From NCBI GenBank assembly GCA_018697195.1, contig CM031879.1, positions 34,982,228 through 35,046,227 of the forward strand: a stretch of DNA of 64,000 bases. Direction: 5' to 3'. This DNA is from Certhia americana (lineage: Eukaryota > Chordata > Aves > Passeriformes > Certhiidae). Shown piece by piece: positions 39,331 to 49,911 of this stretch. Made by a program: the position numbers and the translations under genes. The notes beneath the pieces were generated by a model that did not search any database, was not told where the DNA came from, and was given only the letters and a program-made list of their open reading frames with translations. Numbering within the stretch: position 1 is the first letter of the stretch; the number at the start of each line of letters is the position of its first letter.

Positions 39331-42300
39331 ATTTAATGAAGGTTGACAGTAAAAGTGAAAGTGGCTTGGCAAACTTATTTGTTCTAGGATGTGTCTTCCT
39401 AGAGAGCATAAAATTATGCCTCATAAAAATTAGGATGGGTGGAACCTGAAATTCATCAGACTTTATGGGATTTGGTAGCTGGATTGTAAATGACTGAATT
39501 CTCATTCACTGCACGCATTCTAGCCTTGCATGGAACTCAGAAACAGAAGACTCAGAAATTATTTAATGATGCTTTGAAGACAGGCCTTTATTAGTGTTTT
39601 CCACCATAATTTGTATAAACACCTTACTGCCCTCAAGATGACTCCAAAGTCTTCAAGACAGCATGCAGGTACTGCTATCTGTGGATTCAGGCTTTACTGT
39701 AGGCACAAGAGGGTTGCAAATAATCAGAAATGTGCTCAGATATAATGTTTCATTTGAAAGGAAAAATTTAAGCATGAGTATAAAGTTCTGTTCTCAATAT
39801 CTTTGACTGTCCAGTCTTACTTTAACTGGTATACATTCAGTAATGAAATTTAGCAGTAAAAGCACAAGTTTGACATCAGCCTGTTCTGGTTTTTTTACAG
39901 GTGGCTTCAGGTATATTTTCTCCCAGAGAAACCTTTTCCTGGTTCCAAAGATGATATTGTCTGCAAAAGAGGACAACAAGAACTTGTTAAACTGAATTGA
40001 AAATGTGGATAACTGCAGAATATTTAATATATAAACTATTAATATTTCATTTGCCATTTTACCAATTGTGCGGACGCGTTTATTTAGCTAAGAAATATTT
40101 AAACTGAGCTCTTTCTATTAATACTTCTTTTTGCTAAAAACAAGAAATATTTTTTCAATAATTTGTATGTCAGTTAGTAAGTGAGATTGATTGAACTTGT
40201 CAGTAATTAAACTTCCATTAAAATAAAGGTATTTCATATTGATACATTTGCCTTCTTTGTTTTCAAGCATCATAGCTTGCTATGCTTCTTTTCAAAGAGA
40301 ATGTGGAACTTTCTACTTTGAAATGAGTGGTGTAACTACCCTCAAAGTTTTCTCCATAGATAAAATTGGCTTCTTCCCAGTTCTCCATCACCGTAAGGCT
40401 GCCAGATCGTCTTCCTCCTGTGTAAGCAGTGTAATCCCTGTGCCACAGCAGGTGATGTGTTCTCAGCTACAACCTGGAGTATCTCTGATGAGAAGAGCTG
40501 GCAGCTCAGGAGCAGTAACCAGTGTGTGAGCTGAATGCTTAAGCTATTGTGAGGGATAAATAGACAAGGGGTGTTCTTATTCTGGTTCAGAAATCTTCTC
40601 TACCTGGGCAGATACCTACTGTATGAGAGATATTTCATGTCCTCAGCAGCCTTTCTGAACTGCCATGGGCTTTTTGGTACAGCAGGACTCTGCTGTCTGT
40701 CAGTGCTAATGACTGGGGGGCTGAGCAGCTTCACTAAAGGCATTTTCTCTTAGTCAGCTATTAAATTATTAAACTGTTTATAAGAACTTCTTTACTGGGG
40801 TTTGACTGTCTCTTTTTTCCTGTTCTTCATTTCTATTTGTTCAAACCCTCACTTGGAGAGTTTCCTAGCACATTGATAAGTTGATGTTTCTTCATCTCTT
40901 CCCTCTCTCTGATTATTTGCAGCTACAAGCAGAAGCTGATGGCATAAAACTGCTTATGTTGTCATCTGAAGCATAAGTGAGATATATAATGTACGCTCTT
41001 CAACTAAAAAAAAATGTGGGTTCTGCTCCATTGGGATCCTATACAGCATTCAGATTCAATCTACTTGTTTGCCATATGGCCAAATCCTGTTCAAAGAGAT
41101 GCCATCTGTCGAGCTATATGCAGACATGTGCTCATACTTTCTATTTTAAGAATTTTCTCCCAATTTTTAATGTTGTTTTTCTTTTGGCATTGGATTGGTC
41201 ACCTGATCAGTTATAGTAGGTTTTCTAAATGAGTCAGATGCCGGATATATTTGACCAGCAATCCTGCAGCATGCTGACAACAGAAACCCTTCTCTGAAGG
41301 CTGATGCACCTGGCTCCTGGCGATGCTGGCAGGGCTGTGGGGTCTGTGCCCTGGGCTATTCCCAGGAGCTGGATCTCCACTGACACACACCTCGGATACT
41401 GGGACTTGCTGCGGCCACAGTAACAAATCTGACTTAGGTGAGTCAGGAGATGAACAGATTAGTGGCTCTAGGTTCAGAATTTGTATCATGGCCCAAAGTG
41501 AGTATTTTGCAGTCCATGAAATAAAAAAAGAGTGACCATGAATGATCCACAACATGGATCAGTTCTAAGTCCTGAAGACACAAGGTATAACACTCAATAT
41601 TCCCTTGAATGAAATCTAGCACTGATCTCTATTGCAAACCTCCCAATTATTTCAAAAGGAGCCAATATTTTACCTCCTATTTCATCAAAAATTGCCAGAA
41701 AAAAATACTGGCTTCTCACTGTTTTAAAAATATCATTTAACTGAGCTCCCAGACGTCCCATGATAGAATTTCTATTAAACTGCAGACTGGGCAGGACTTC
41801 TTAACACAGTTTAGGACAAGCCAGTCAAGCTTTTTCATGTTGCTATTTTTGGAAAATAGGCTGTCAACTGGGACATATGATTTTCTCAGTTAGTCTTAGA
41901 GGAGGCAGTCAAAGGAACAATTGATGATCATGACACAAATTCAAAGATAATTAAATGGTAAGGGAAAGGATTTTACTTGATAGGCATGTTTTGCTGCCAT
42001 CAGCACAAAGACAAAAGACAGGATATCTGTGTAAAGAAAGAAAGCTAGGTGGGAAGGAGACCGCAGAATTACAAAGATCTCTGAACAGACAGGTACAGTG
42101 AGCAAGAATGGCAACCTGCTCAAAAACCTGCAGTCAGATTTCTTCAGTAGACAGAAACAAACAAACAAACAAAAAAGGCAAAAGCACATCAATACTTCTC
42201 TCTAATCAGAAATCGTCTAAAAGCATCCATACTGCAATGAATTTGAAGTTGCTCAATTCTGAATCTGTTCAGATAATCTGGGGGACAACAATTCTAGAAA

Positions 42301-43295
42301 AATGGTGGGTCAGCAGGAGGATATCAGTTATCCTTTTGGATGAACACAGGTTTCTGGAATGGAGTCACTGAGATATTTAGGAATCTACATGGAAAAAAAT
42401 ACCCAAAGGGAAGATTAAATGCCACAATGCACTTCTGACCTCTTGAGCAAAAAGATGGCTTTCTGGCCCTCCTAAATTGATTAAAATCTTTGGAAGATCT
42501 ATGGCTTGAATATTACTAGAAAAAAGAAAATCAGCAATATGTTCTTTTTTCTGTATTTCAGGTCTGTGTTTCCTCAGACCCTTTGTATGAAAATTTGTCT
42601 GTCAAAATACTTAGACTTTTCAACTATCAATCTATAATTTTTTAACCTTTTAAGGAGTTAAACAATTTCTTAATAATGTTGGAGTCTTTCTGTAATTTAG
42701 GGGGGAAAAATGAAAATTACATATAAGAGCATATATTGACTTTGCTTCCTTCTCTTTTAAATGCTTGTGTTTTCAGTGTCATATTAAATCTTTCAAAAGC
42801 GTATAAACCAGAGATGTAGAATTACAGTGTTCAGATGTTTTGAAAAACATGTCTCATCATCTTTATACAAAAAATTTCAGGAGAGCTCATTTATGTCTCT
42901 GTATTAAAAAGTACAGAGACTTTGTGCTTAGCTCTGATATGTAACATGGTTTCAAAATATTACTAGCAAATAAGATTGTGGTGTCATATTTCTGAGAATA
43001 AAAAAGTAGCAAGACACTGACAAATGTTATGCACAGTGCCATAAATTAAAACATGGTAATTTTGCCCTGCTAGAATAATGAGGAAGATGAGTAGAATTAA
43101 ATGCATGATTAAGAATCAATTTCCTTAAACTTGAGAGACCTCAGGCAGGCAGGCAGGCAAGTTTCCATCCAGTGGCAACAGCTCCTGGAGTCATGAACAG
43201 TGCAGGAAAAGCAAGGTGTGCACAACCTGGGTGACTTGTCACACACCAACCTGGCGTGGGCAAATGGACAGGCTTCCTGCAGCTGACGGAGACAG
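39331..43295. other. non-coding sequence with two short microsatellites
   Basis: No gene is recognisable. Short microsatellites are an (AAAC)n run at about 42157-42178 and a (CAGG)n run at about 43141-43160. A pyrimidine tract ending in TTTGCAG at about 40876-40921 could act as a splice acceptor, but it is followed after seven codons by a stop, with no further support. Confidence 0.5.
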
Positions 43296-44020
43296 GGGGC
43301 TTGTCGGAGTCTGGAATTATGAGAAATATTTCTGTGCATGTTTTAGAGATTTTAAGATCTCTGACAAACAGTGTTTTTAACCTTTGTTCATGGAAAAAGG
43401 CTTTCAGGCTCTGAAATGAAGCAGAATTTTCAAGAGTGTGTATTAGACAGTAGAATAGTGTGTAGTTTTATCACAGGGTGAGAATTTTAGATATATGGGG
43501 GTTTTGGATGGTAAGCAGGTGAAGGCAAGATGGAGGAAGCACATGGCTTTTGGGTTCCTTCTTCCTCATCTGCCTCTATGTTCTGCTGTGAGGTGGCACA
43601 TTGTAGTTGGCTTAGAATAGAGTTTAACCTTCTAACAAAAATAATGGTAATTGGAGCAGTATTATAAATACTGATTATGTGGATTGTAGTATAAATATCC
43701 ACACCACCCTGAGGGTGGGAGTAGTTGGGATTTAGTTGTAGTATTTGGTATTTGGTATTGACGATTTGGAATTTGGGATTCAGGGATTCGGGGTTTTGTG
43801 CCTTGGACTGACCTGCAATGAAGAGCTCTGCAGGTCAGGAGCAGAATGTAATGATAAGAAATAATAAACCATGAAGAAAACACAAGAAGAGAGATGACTC
43901 ACAGTCAGTTCTTCAAACTGTCGGGCTGGGAGAAAAAACTCTGTTTGCATTCTCAGGTCAGCAGAAAACAGCCGGCAACAGAGACAAACAAAAATATTTT
44001 TTATAAATCCAAGAGGGGCT
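43296..44020 (+). repeat. 6-bp target-site duplication GGGGCT flanking an LTR
   Basis: GGGGCT occurs at 43296-43301 just before the LTR and again at 44015-44020 just after it. A 6-bp duplication is characteristic of ERVK-type (class II) retroviral integration. Because this copy has its own pair, it is an independent solo LTR and not one end of a larger provirus. Confidence 0.9.
43302..44014 (+). mobile_element. solo LTR, ERVK-like family, copy 1 (713 bp)
   Basis: The element starts TGTCGGAGTCTGGAATTATG and ends ATAAATCCAAGA. It aligns by eye over its length with copies at 49918 and 63250. LTR features are visible: a TATA box in TAGTATAAATATCC (about 43687-43700) and a poly(A) signal region AATAATAAACC (about 43860-43870). 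U3 would therefore be about 390 bp. There is no internal gag, pol or env next to it, so it is a product of LTR-LTR recombination. The 3' terminus is GA and not the canonical CA. The family assignment rests on the 6-bp target duplication and general avian character; I cannot name a specific repeat-library entry. Confidence 0.9.
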
Positions 44021-45680
44021 ACCTGACCCTGGAGGATTCTGCATTCCCATTTCAGGGACACATCTGGTATTCTTATGATTCATTAAGATGGAGCTTTGTA
44101 AAGCACATTTGGGGCACATTTGCCCTATCTGCATCTCTTCACCCCAGTGCAGTTACTCCGTGGAGATACCTCCTCAGAATTACATATTTGAATTCTTTGA
44201 AGGAAATTAACATGTTTCTGAAACATTCTTCAATGTGAAGTCATGCGGGCTGCAGAGGCACGGTTCCCTAGATGACAGGAAGTTCATGGAGAAGAGATTC
44301 ATGCATTTTAGTCCTAAAACATGTTCCTGGATTCTCTGCTCTTTTGAGATTTCCCCACCTGTTGCCATGGTTTCCAGTGACAATTACAGCTTTGTCTTGT
44401 ATTTCTGTTTTTCAAATATACCTCTTTTAAGACAGATTTATGTTTCCTTGTTCTGGACAGTTCTGTGGGGTCCAGAGAGTCCCTTGTACTCCTCCTCAGA
44501 CACACTTAACTAACTAAATTTTGTCCCAATGAGGCTTCTGCGCACAACAGTGTCTATTTTTAACAGTGGGTATATTTTTAACACTGCTGTTCATGCTGAA
44601 ATACATTGCTGAAAAATAAAGTTTCACATCAGGACAGCTCTGTCTGAAGCAGAATGAAAATTTCATTTGCCTTTGCCAAAACCATATCTTTATCCAGGGC
44701 CCACCTGTTACTTCACTCCTTTGTCACGGAATCCAAGAAAACCAGCAGAGAAAAAAAATGGTTTCTTCCCCCTTCAAATTACTTCATCCTGTATCACTCA
44801 TTATAAACTTACAGTGAGTCAAATTATCTTTTTTTGCCTTAAGAATTTTCTGCATTAATTTCACAAAGAATTAGGTAAGATGAATGTCAAGGTTTATTGG
44901 CAGAGAGAGCTCAGCCTAAGAATTCTCAGATAATAAATCTTCCTGCTCCTCAGGATGATCTCCAATTCCCTATAGTTACAAACATTCAGGAGAAGCAAGG
45001 TCAAAATATAGCTCCATGTCTCCCTTTGCCAATTCCTTTTTTTGGAAACCATTATAAATTCCACACTGTATTGCAAGTCTCATAAATATGTTATTTACCT
45101 GCTGACAGGTGGCCTAGCAAGGATTTGTTATATTCAATTCCGAAATTAATACTAGAGAAATCTCACCAGCTAGAAACTCACAGCATCATCAGGTAGTCTC
45201 CCGTCGTTTTTCTTTCCCAATTTTAAAATATATATGGATGGGAGAATAAAAATTATCTATATGGAAAGTAACAAAGGTGGGGGGAAAAAAAGCTAAACTG
45301 CTGTTGGTCCATATAATGTGCATTCCCACATCAGTTCCTTCTTCAGGACACCAAAGTATAACATCCATTCAAGGGCAGATTCATTTACAATTTAAAATGG
45401 GATATCCTACAGAAATTAGGAGGTGAAATAAGTACAAATAGACAAGGCTTGGTGTAGACAAGAAGGGAAAATGGAAAAGGTAGGGGGGAGGTCACAACTT
45501 ACTGTGCAGACTACATCTCTTCAAGGATAAAAGGTGTTTTAAAAGGATTTTTTAAGAAATTAATGCTTTGAGATCAAACTTTGAGAAATGCCAATGAACT
45601 TATCTGATATGTTCGCACTTAAAACTGATTTCAGATGACCGTAGTGATCTGAAGTGCAGCTGAAATTCCTCATTTACACG
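44021..45680. other. non-coding sequence between LTR copy 1 and the minisatellite locus
   Basis: I see no gene, LTR or CR1 piece here. The frame at 43894-44238 runs out of the LTR into this region and is not a gene. Confidence 0.5.
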
Positions 45681-46055
45681 GAAAAATTTTAAAGCCTTAA
45701 GGATGAGGCCAAAACTTCATCTGAATTCAGCACTAGAGCGAATTCAGCGAGGAGGGCTGTAAGCTTCTGGATAAAGAGAAATATGAATAGGCCAAAGCAA
45801 CGGAGAATGCAAAAAAAAAGAAAAAATTCCGACATGTCAAAAGCAGGCATTCCTTCAGGCCATGTTCGCTGATCCGGTGGAGAGGAGGGGTTTGATTGAC
45901 AGGGCTGCAAGCAGAAGGCTGAAGCGGTGCTGATACCGTTTGCACTCAAACAGCTGCATTTCAATAACCCTGGGCTCTCCGTTTGGCACACGGCTCAACA
46001 GACAGGGCAGCACAGGAACAGCAGCAGGGCTGGGGGAAAAGAGCAGGAGGAACGG
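45681..46055. other. CpG-containing unique sequence left of the tandem repeats
   Basis: CpG dinucleotides are visibly more frequent here than elsewhere in the window (for example in GAGCGAATTCAGCGAGG, GTTCGCTGATCCGG and GAAGCGGTGCTGATACCG). A 100-codon minus-strand frame (45689-45991) covers it but matches no family I know. It may be a small CpG-rich regulatory patch or part of an unrecognised element. Confidence 0.4.
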
Positions 46056-46370
46056 GGGGAGTGAATGGGAGAGAGAGAGAGAATAGGAAATGGAACTGAG
46101 AGAGAGGGGAACGGACAGGGGATGGGGGAAAGAGAGAGAGAGAATGGAACTGAGAGAGAGAGAATGGAACAGAGAGAGAGGGAATGGAACAGAGAGAGAG
46201 GGAATGGAACTGAGAGAGAGGGAATGGAACAGGGANNNNNNNNNNGGAACTGAGAGAGAGAGGAAAGGACAGGGGATGGGGGAAAGAGAGAGAGGGAATG
46301 GAACAGGGAATGAATGGGGAGGAGACAGAGGGGAATGGGGAGGGACACAGAGAAGGGCAGGGAAACTGAC
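46056..46370. repeat. purine-rich tandem repeat, about 20-bp unit GGAATGGAACAGAGAGAGAG
   Basis: Units of GGAATGGAACAGAGAGAGAG, or the same with TGAGAGAGAG, recur about ten times. Some variant units contain GGACAGGGGATGGGGGAAAG. One strand is almost all purine. The assembly has a 10-base N gap at 46236-46245 inside the array, so its real length is unknown. The frames across it (E-R-E-G-N-G-T-like on plus, S-L-P-F-S-L-like on minus) are artefacts. Confidence 0.95.
46236..46245. other. assembly gap (10 N)
   Basis: Ten consecutive N bases interrupt the purine-rich array. The fixed size suggests a placeholder of unknown true length. Confidence 0.98.
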
Positions 46371-46380
46371 AAAAAACCTT

Positions 46381-47030
46381 GGAACCGTTCTGACCGGTTC
46401 AAACCAGTTCTGACCGGTTCAAACCAGTTCGAACCGTTTCAAACCAGTTCGAACCGGTTCCGACCGGCTCAAACCAGTTCTAACCGTTTCCGACCAGTTC
46501 TGATCGGTTCCGACCGGTTCAGACCGGTTCCAACCGGTTCAAACCGATTCCGACCGATTGAAATCAGTTCAGACCGGTTCCGACCGGTTCGAACCGGTTC
46601 AAAACGGTTCCGACCGGTTCAAACCAGTTCTAACCAGTTCAGACCAGTTCAGACCGGTTCCGACCGGTTCAAACCGCTTCCGAAAGGTTCAAACCGGCTC
46701 TGACCGGATCAAGCCGGTTCAGACCGGTTCCGACCAGTTCAAACTGGTTCAAACCGGTTCAAACTGGTTCAAACCGGTTCCGACCAGTTCAAACCGGTTC
46801 CGACCAGTTCCGACCGGGTCCGACCAGTTCCGACCGGTTCAAACCTGTTCAGACCTGTTCAGACCTGTTCAGACCTGTTCCGACTGGTTCAAACCGGTTC
46901 CGTCCGGTTCTGACTGGTTCAAACTGGTTCAAATCGGTTCAGACCGGTTCAAACCAGTTCCGGCCGGTTCAGACCGGTTCAGACCCGTTCTAACCAGTTC
47001 AAACCGGTTCCGGCCGGTTCCGACCCGTTC
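46381..47030. repeat. decamer minisatellite, consensus GGTTCNRACC, about 65 units
   Basis: For 650 bp the sequence is a run of 10-bp units such as GGTTCCGACC, GGTTCAAACC, AGTTCAGACC and AGTTCTAACC. GGTT...AACC arms make each unit nearly its own reverse complement. Divergence between units is high, except for a local homogenised block of TGTTCAGACC repeated about four times near 46837-46880. Units ending ACC beside GGTTC create many ACCGG and TTCCGACC steps, so CpG density is high. No frame contains frequent stops, so the 214-codon frame at 46558-47202 and the 129-codon frame at 46314-46703 are by-products of composition and not genes. Confidence 0.97.
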
Positions 47031-47164
47031 GTTAGCAGTGTGCAGCACTGTGTCCCGTTTCCTAGCGCTGTTCAGCACTCCAATGCTCTTTGCAGTCGTT
47101 GTCCCCTGGCTGTTCCTTGCTGTGTCTCTGGTTAATGCTGCTGACTGCGCTCTCCAGCTCTCAT
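47031..47164. other. 134-bp junction sequence between minisatellite and truncated LTR
   Basis: The sequence from CGTTAGCAGTGTGCAGCACT to AGCTCTCATTAA fits neither the minisatellite nor the LTR. It has several CpGs and short GCTG/CAGC motifs. It may be flanking DNA of the original locus, or part of an LTR variant that I cannot identify. Confidence 0.5.
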
Positions 47165-47468
47165 TAATGTGCCACCTCACAGCAGAACATGGAGGCAGAT
47201 GAGGAAGAAGAAGAAACCCAAAAGCCATGTGCTTCCTCCATCTTGCCTTCACCTGCCTACCATCCTAAAACCCATATATCTAAAATTCTCACCCTGTGAT
47301 AAAACTACACATTATTCTACTGTCTGATACACACTCTTAAAAACTGTGCTTCATTCCAGAGCCTAAAAGCCCTTTTTCCGTGAACAAAGGTTAAAAGCAC
47401 TCTTTGTCAGAGATCTTAAATCTCTCAAACATGCCAAGAGATATTCCTCATAATTCCAGACTCCGACA
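47165..47468 (-). mobile_element. truncated LTR, same ERVK-like family, copy 4 (304 bp, reverse)
   Basis: The right edge CTCCGACA is the reverse complement of the family start TGTCGGAG. Reading leftward on the minus strand it follows the other copies through the CATGTTT-GAGAGATTTAAGATC block, the ATCACAGGGTGAGAATTTTAG block and the GCACATGGCTTTTGGGTTTC block. It then stops right after GAGGTGGCACATTA, where it breaks into unrelated sequence. The TATA box, poly(A) signal and 3' end are missing. No target-site duplication can be assigned. Confidence 0.92.
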
Positions 47469-47886
47469 CTTTTTCATCCTCTTCTGATCCTTCTGTCCAT
47501 TTTCACTCTATCCTAACGCCTACAGAACTTCTTTCTGCTCCCAGGAGTGCGTGGCTGCAGGACACCAGGTTTGGAATATTTCTTCTCCTAGCACCTGCAA
47601 GATGGAAGAACGAGTTATTGAGCTCCTGTCCAGCACACTGCATCGCATCTTTGCACCCGACAGTGAACTCTCTGCAAGGTGTCCCTGTTCTCAAACCATC
47701 ATACCACCGTTAACACTTCAGAGAAAGTCGGCACGGGGAGTTTTGCTCCTTCCCAGTGAGAAAAGGATAAAGAAGATTCCCAAGGAATGCAGTCCTGCCG
47801 GTATGATGGGAGTCCTGGTAGAAAGTGGAACAGGCACAGCTGAAGAGAAGGTTACAGCTTTGTAACCATCAGGTCTGCAGAGAGGG
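47469..47886. other. unique sequence between two LTR pieces, 104-codon frame of unknown meaning
   Basis: An open frame at 47551-47865 includes the run M-E-E-R-V-I-E-L-L-S-S-T-L-H and ends in TAA shortly before the next LTR. I do not recognise it as a retroviral or host domain. CpGs are present (TCGGCACGGGG). It could be leftover internal sequence of a retroviral element or ordinary flanking DNA. Confidence 0.35.
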
Positions 47887-48210
47887 TGACTGCTGTGACA
47901 ACTACTGTTGCATTCCTTTTAGGGAATGGCCTCTCCTCAAAAACCCCTCCCCAGAAACTGTAACCTGGCCTGATTTACCTGCCCCTTGACTCTGACCTAT
48001 GGCTTTCAGCCAGGTAATCTGACCCCGACCCCAAAAGGGATAAAAACCCCTCTTCCTCCATGTTTCCCCCTCCTTGCCTCCTGGAATCCCTTCATTGAGA
48101 ATAAAGCTTTGGAATACATCCTGAGGTAAGGGGCCTCTTTTGAATCTCTTCTCCCTATGCTGAAGATCCCCTCTCTGAAATCCCCCAAAATCTGAACTAG
48201 CAGCTTGTGG
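47887..48210 (+). mobile_element. probable solo LTR of a second retroviral family
   Basis: The arrangement is typical of a compact LTR: a pyrimidine- and C-rich U3, a TATA-like GGGATAAAAACCCC at 48037-48050, and AATAAA at 48100-48105 in GAGAATAAAGCTTTGG about 60 bp downstream. A U5-like stretch with many CCC and CTCTTT words runs to about 48205. The left edge is probably near TGTGACAACTACTG (47894) or the TGACTGC just before it. I could not fix either boundary with a target-site duplication, so the ends are approximate. No internal viral genes adjoin it. Confidence 0.6.
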
Positions 48211-49036
48211 GGGGGTGGAGGGAAAGGGGAAGCTTCAAACTACCAAGGTTTATTTGCATCTTGTTTCTGAACAGAAAACCTGCTCTGCCCTCGATGGCAA
48301 AGAGGATTAAAAGGACGGCCTGAGATAAACGCTCTGTCAGTCAGAACATTTTAATCAGAATCTTTTTTTCCTGATTAAGTGGTATACACACCCACCGTGA
48401 CATGTTTTTAATATATGTCAGTACTGACAGCCTTTCATTTAGGAAAGAAATGCAGTGATATAGAAAAGCCTAGTTTTAACATTTTTGAAAAGCTTTTTTA
48501 AAGTAAAAATTATTATAATTGCACTTTCTTGAAAAGGTGAAATCGGAAATGAAATGTTTTGTCTTCCCAAATCAAAGCCAAAATACCCAGTTGATTTATT
48601 ACAGTTTTTGAAAAGGCTGTTGTTCTCCTGTTACTTCAGAGCAAGTGAAAAATCAGAAAACTAGAATTATGAATGTAAAATACATTCCCAATTCAATTAT
48701 TCATTTTACAATGCAAATCTGACAGCCACTTGAGTTCGTGCATACATTAGCATAGGTTTTCACTTATTCTGCACATACATCTGGAAATATTTTGATATTG
48801 CCAAATCTGTTTCACCTTCTTATAGACTATTCTAATCTTCCCCCATGAAATATCTGGGGAAAGGAAACATTGTCATTATCTGAATTTTAGCTATCTCTCC
48901 CATGTAATAGATACTATATGTATGGAATTTTACTATATTTTGCAAAACAACTATTTTTTTACTATATTTTTACTGTATTTTTCCCCCTAGAAGGAGCACA
49001 TGAAGTTAATTTATAATAATAAAGGGTAAATGTTCC
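48211..49036. other. AT-rich non-coding sequence
   Basis: The stretch begins with a G-rich run (TTGTGGGGGGGTGG) and then becomes AT-rich unique DNA. I see no gene or repeat. Confidence 0.5.
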
Positions 49037-49775
49037 TTTGGTGGGTTAGCCTTGGCTAACAGCCAAGCACCCACCAGATGCTTGCTCACTCCACCCCCTT
49101 GGTGATGTGGGGGAGAAAATAAGAAGAAAGGAGCAAAAAAAAGCTCATCAGTTAAAAGACAGGGAGTTCACTTACCAGTTACTGTCAAAACAGACTCAAC
49201 TTTGGAAAAATTAACTGAAATGTTCCAAAAAAAAACCCCAAAAACCCAAAAAACCCTAACTTGCCAAACCCCAAAACATAACTGCTAATTCTAGTAATGG
49301 CAAACAAAAATGCAAACATTTAAAAGCCGCTTCTCCTTCTCGTTTTCTCAGACTTAGGTTCTCCCCACCCTCCTCTCCATTGCTGCAAGCAGCACAGGGC
49401 TGGGTTATTTTGGTCAGTACACAACAGTTACTCTCTCTCTGTTCCCTCCTTCTCCTGTTTTTCCCTTTGCTGCAGAATGGATCCTTCATGGGCTGCAAGG
49501 GATATCTGCTCTGGCACCTGGAGCATCTCCTCCTCCTCCTCCTGCTCATATGATGCTTTGTGTTCCCTCTGCTTTTCTCACCATTTTGTTCCCTCCTCCT
49601 CTCCCTGTGGTGTTCTGCCCTTTCTTAGATGTGTTTTTCCAGAGGAACCGGCAGCTTGGCCATGTTTTGCCCGAAGGTCTGCTGGAGTCTGATGGGATGG
49701 GCTCTGTAGTCCCTGATCTCTTCTCACAGAGGCCACCTCCCCAGCTCCCCCACTTTGACACTAACACCCAATACA
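49037..49775 (-). mobile_element. ERVL-type LTR, reverse orientation (about 740 bp)
   Basis: The left edge TTGGTGGGTTAGCCTTGGCT is the reverse complement of the ERVL LTR 3' end, which is seen in the other orientation at about 59605-59643 (GGCTTTGGTGGGTGCCTGG... to CAACACACTACA). The right edge CACCCAATACA is the reverse complement of the start TGTATTGGG seen at 57984. Between them are the CATCTCCTCCTCCTCCTCCT block and the CTTCTCACAGAGGCCACC block known from these LTRs. ERVL LTRs in birds are old, and this copy is clearly diverged. No convincing 5-bp target duplication remains. No internal region is attached. Confidence 0.8.
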
Positions 49776-49911
49776 GTGACTCATTGCAATCTGAGCTGTC
49801 ATGGTAATGAGATTCAGCTCACTTAACTTTCACCATTTAGAAGTTGGACTACAAGAGATGGGGTTTTTTTATTATTATTATGAGGATAACATCTTCACAG
49901 AAAACAAAATC

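Noticed and set aside
40922..40948. Very good pyrimidine tract and CAG acceptor followed by Y-K-Q-K-L-M-A and a stop, like a last coding exon
   Set aside because: Seven codons are too few to test, and nothing upstream pairs with it.
42157..43160. (AAAC)n and (CAGG)n runs considered as CRISPR-like or regulatory repeats
   Set aside because: They are short ordinary microsatellites with no spacers.
45995..46402. 135-codon minus-strand frame rich in Ser, Leu, Pro and Phe
   Set aside because: It is produced by the purine-rich tandem repeat and crosses an N gap.
46558..47202. 214-codon open frame, the longest in the window, with a repeating F-R-P-V-Q-T-G-S-like pattern
   Set aside because: It is the translation of the 10-bp minisatellite, whose unit contains no stop codon in any frame; it extends only a little into the flanking DNA.
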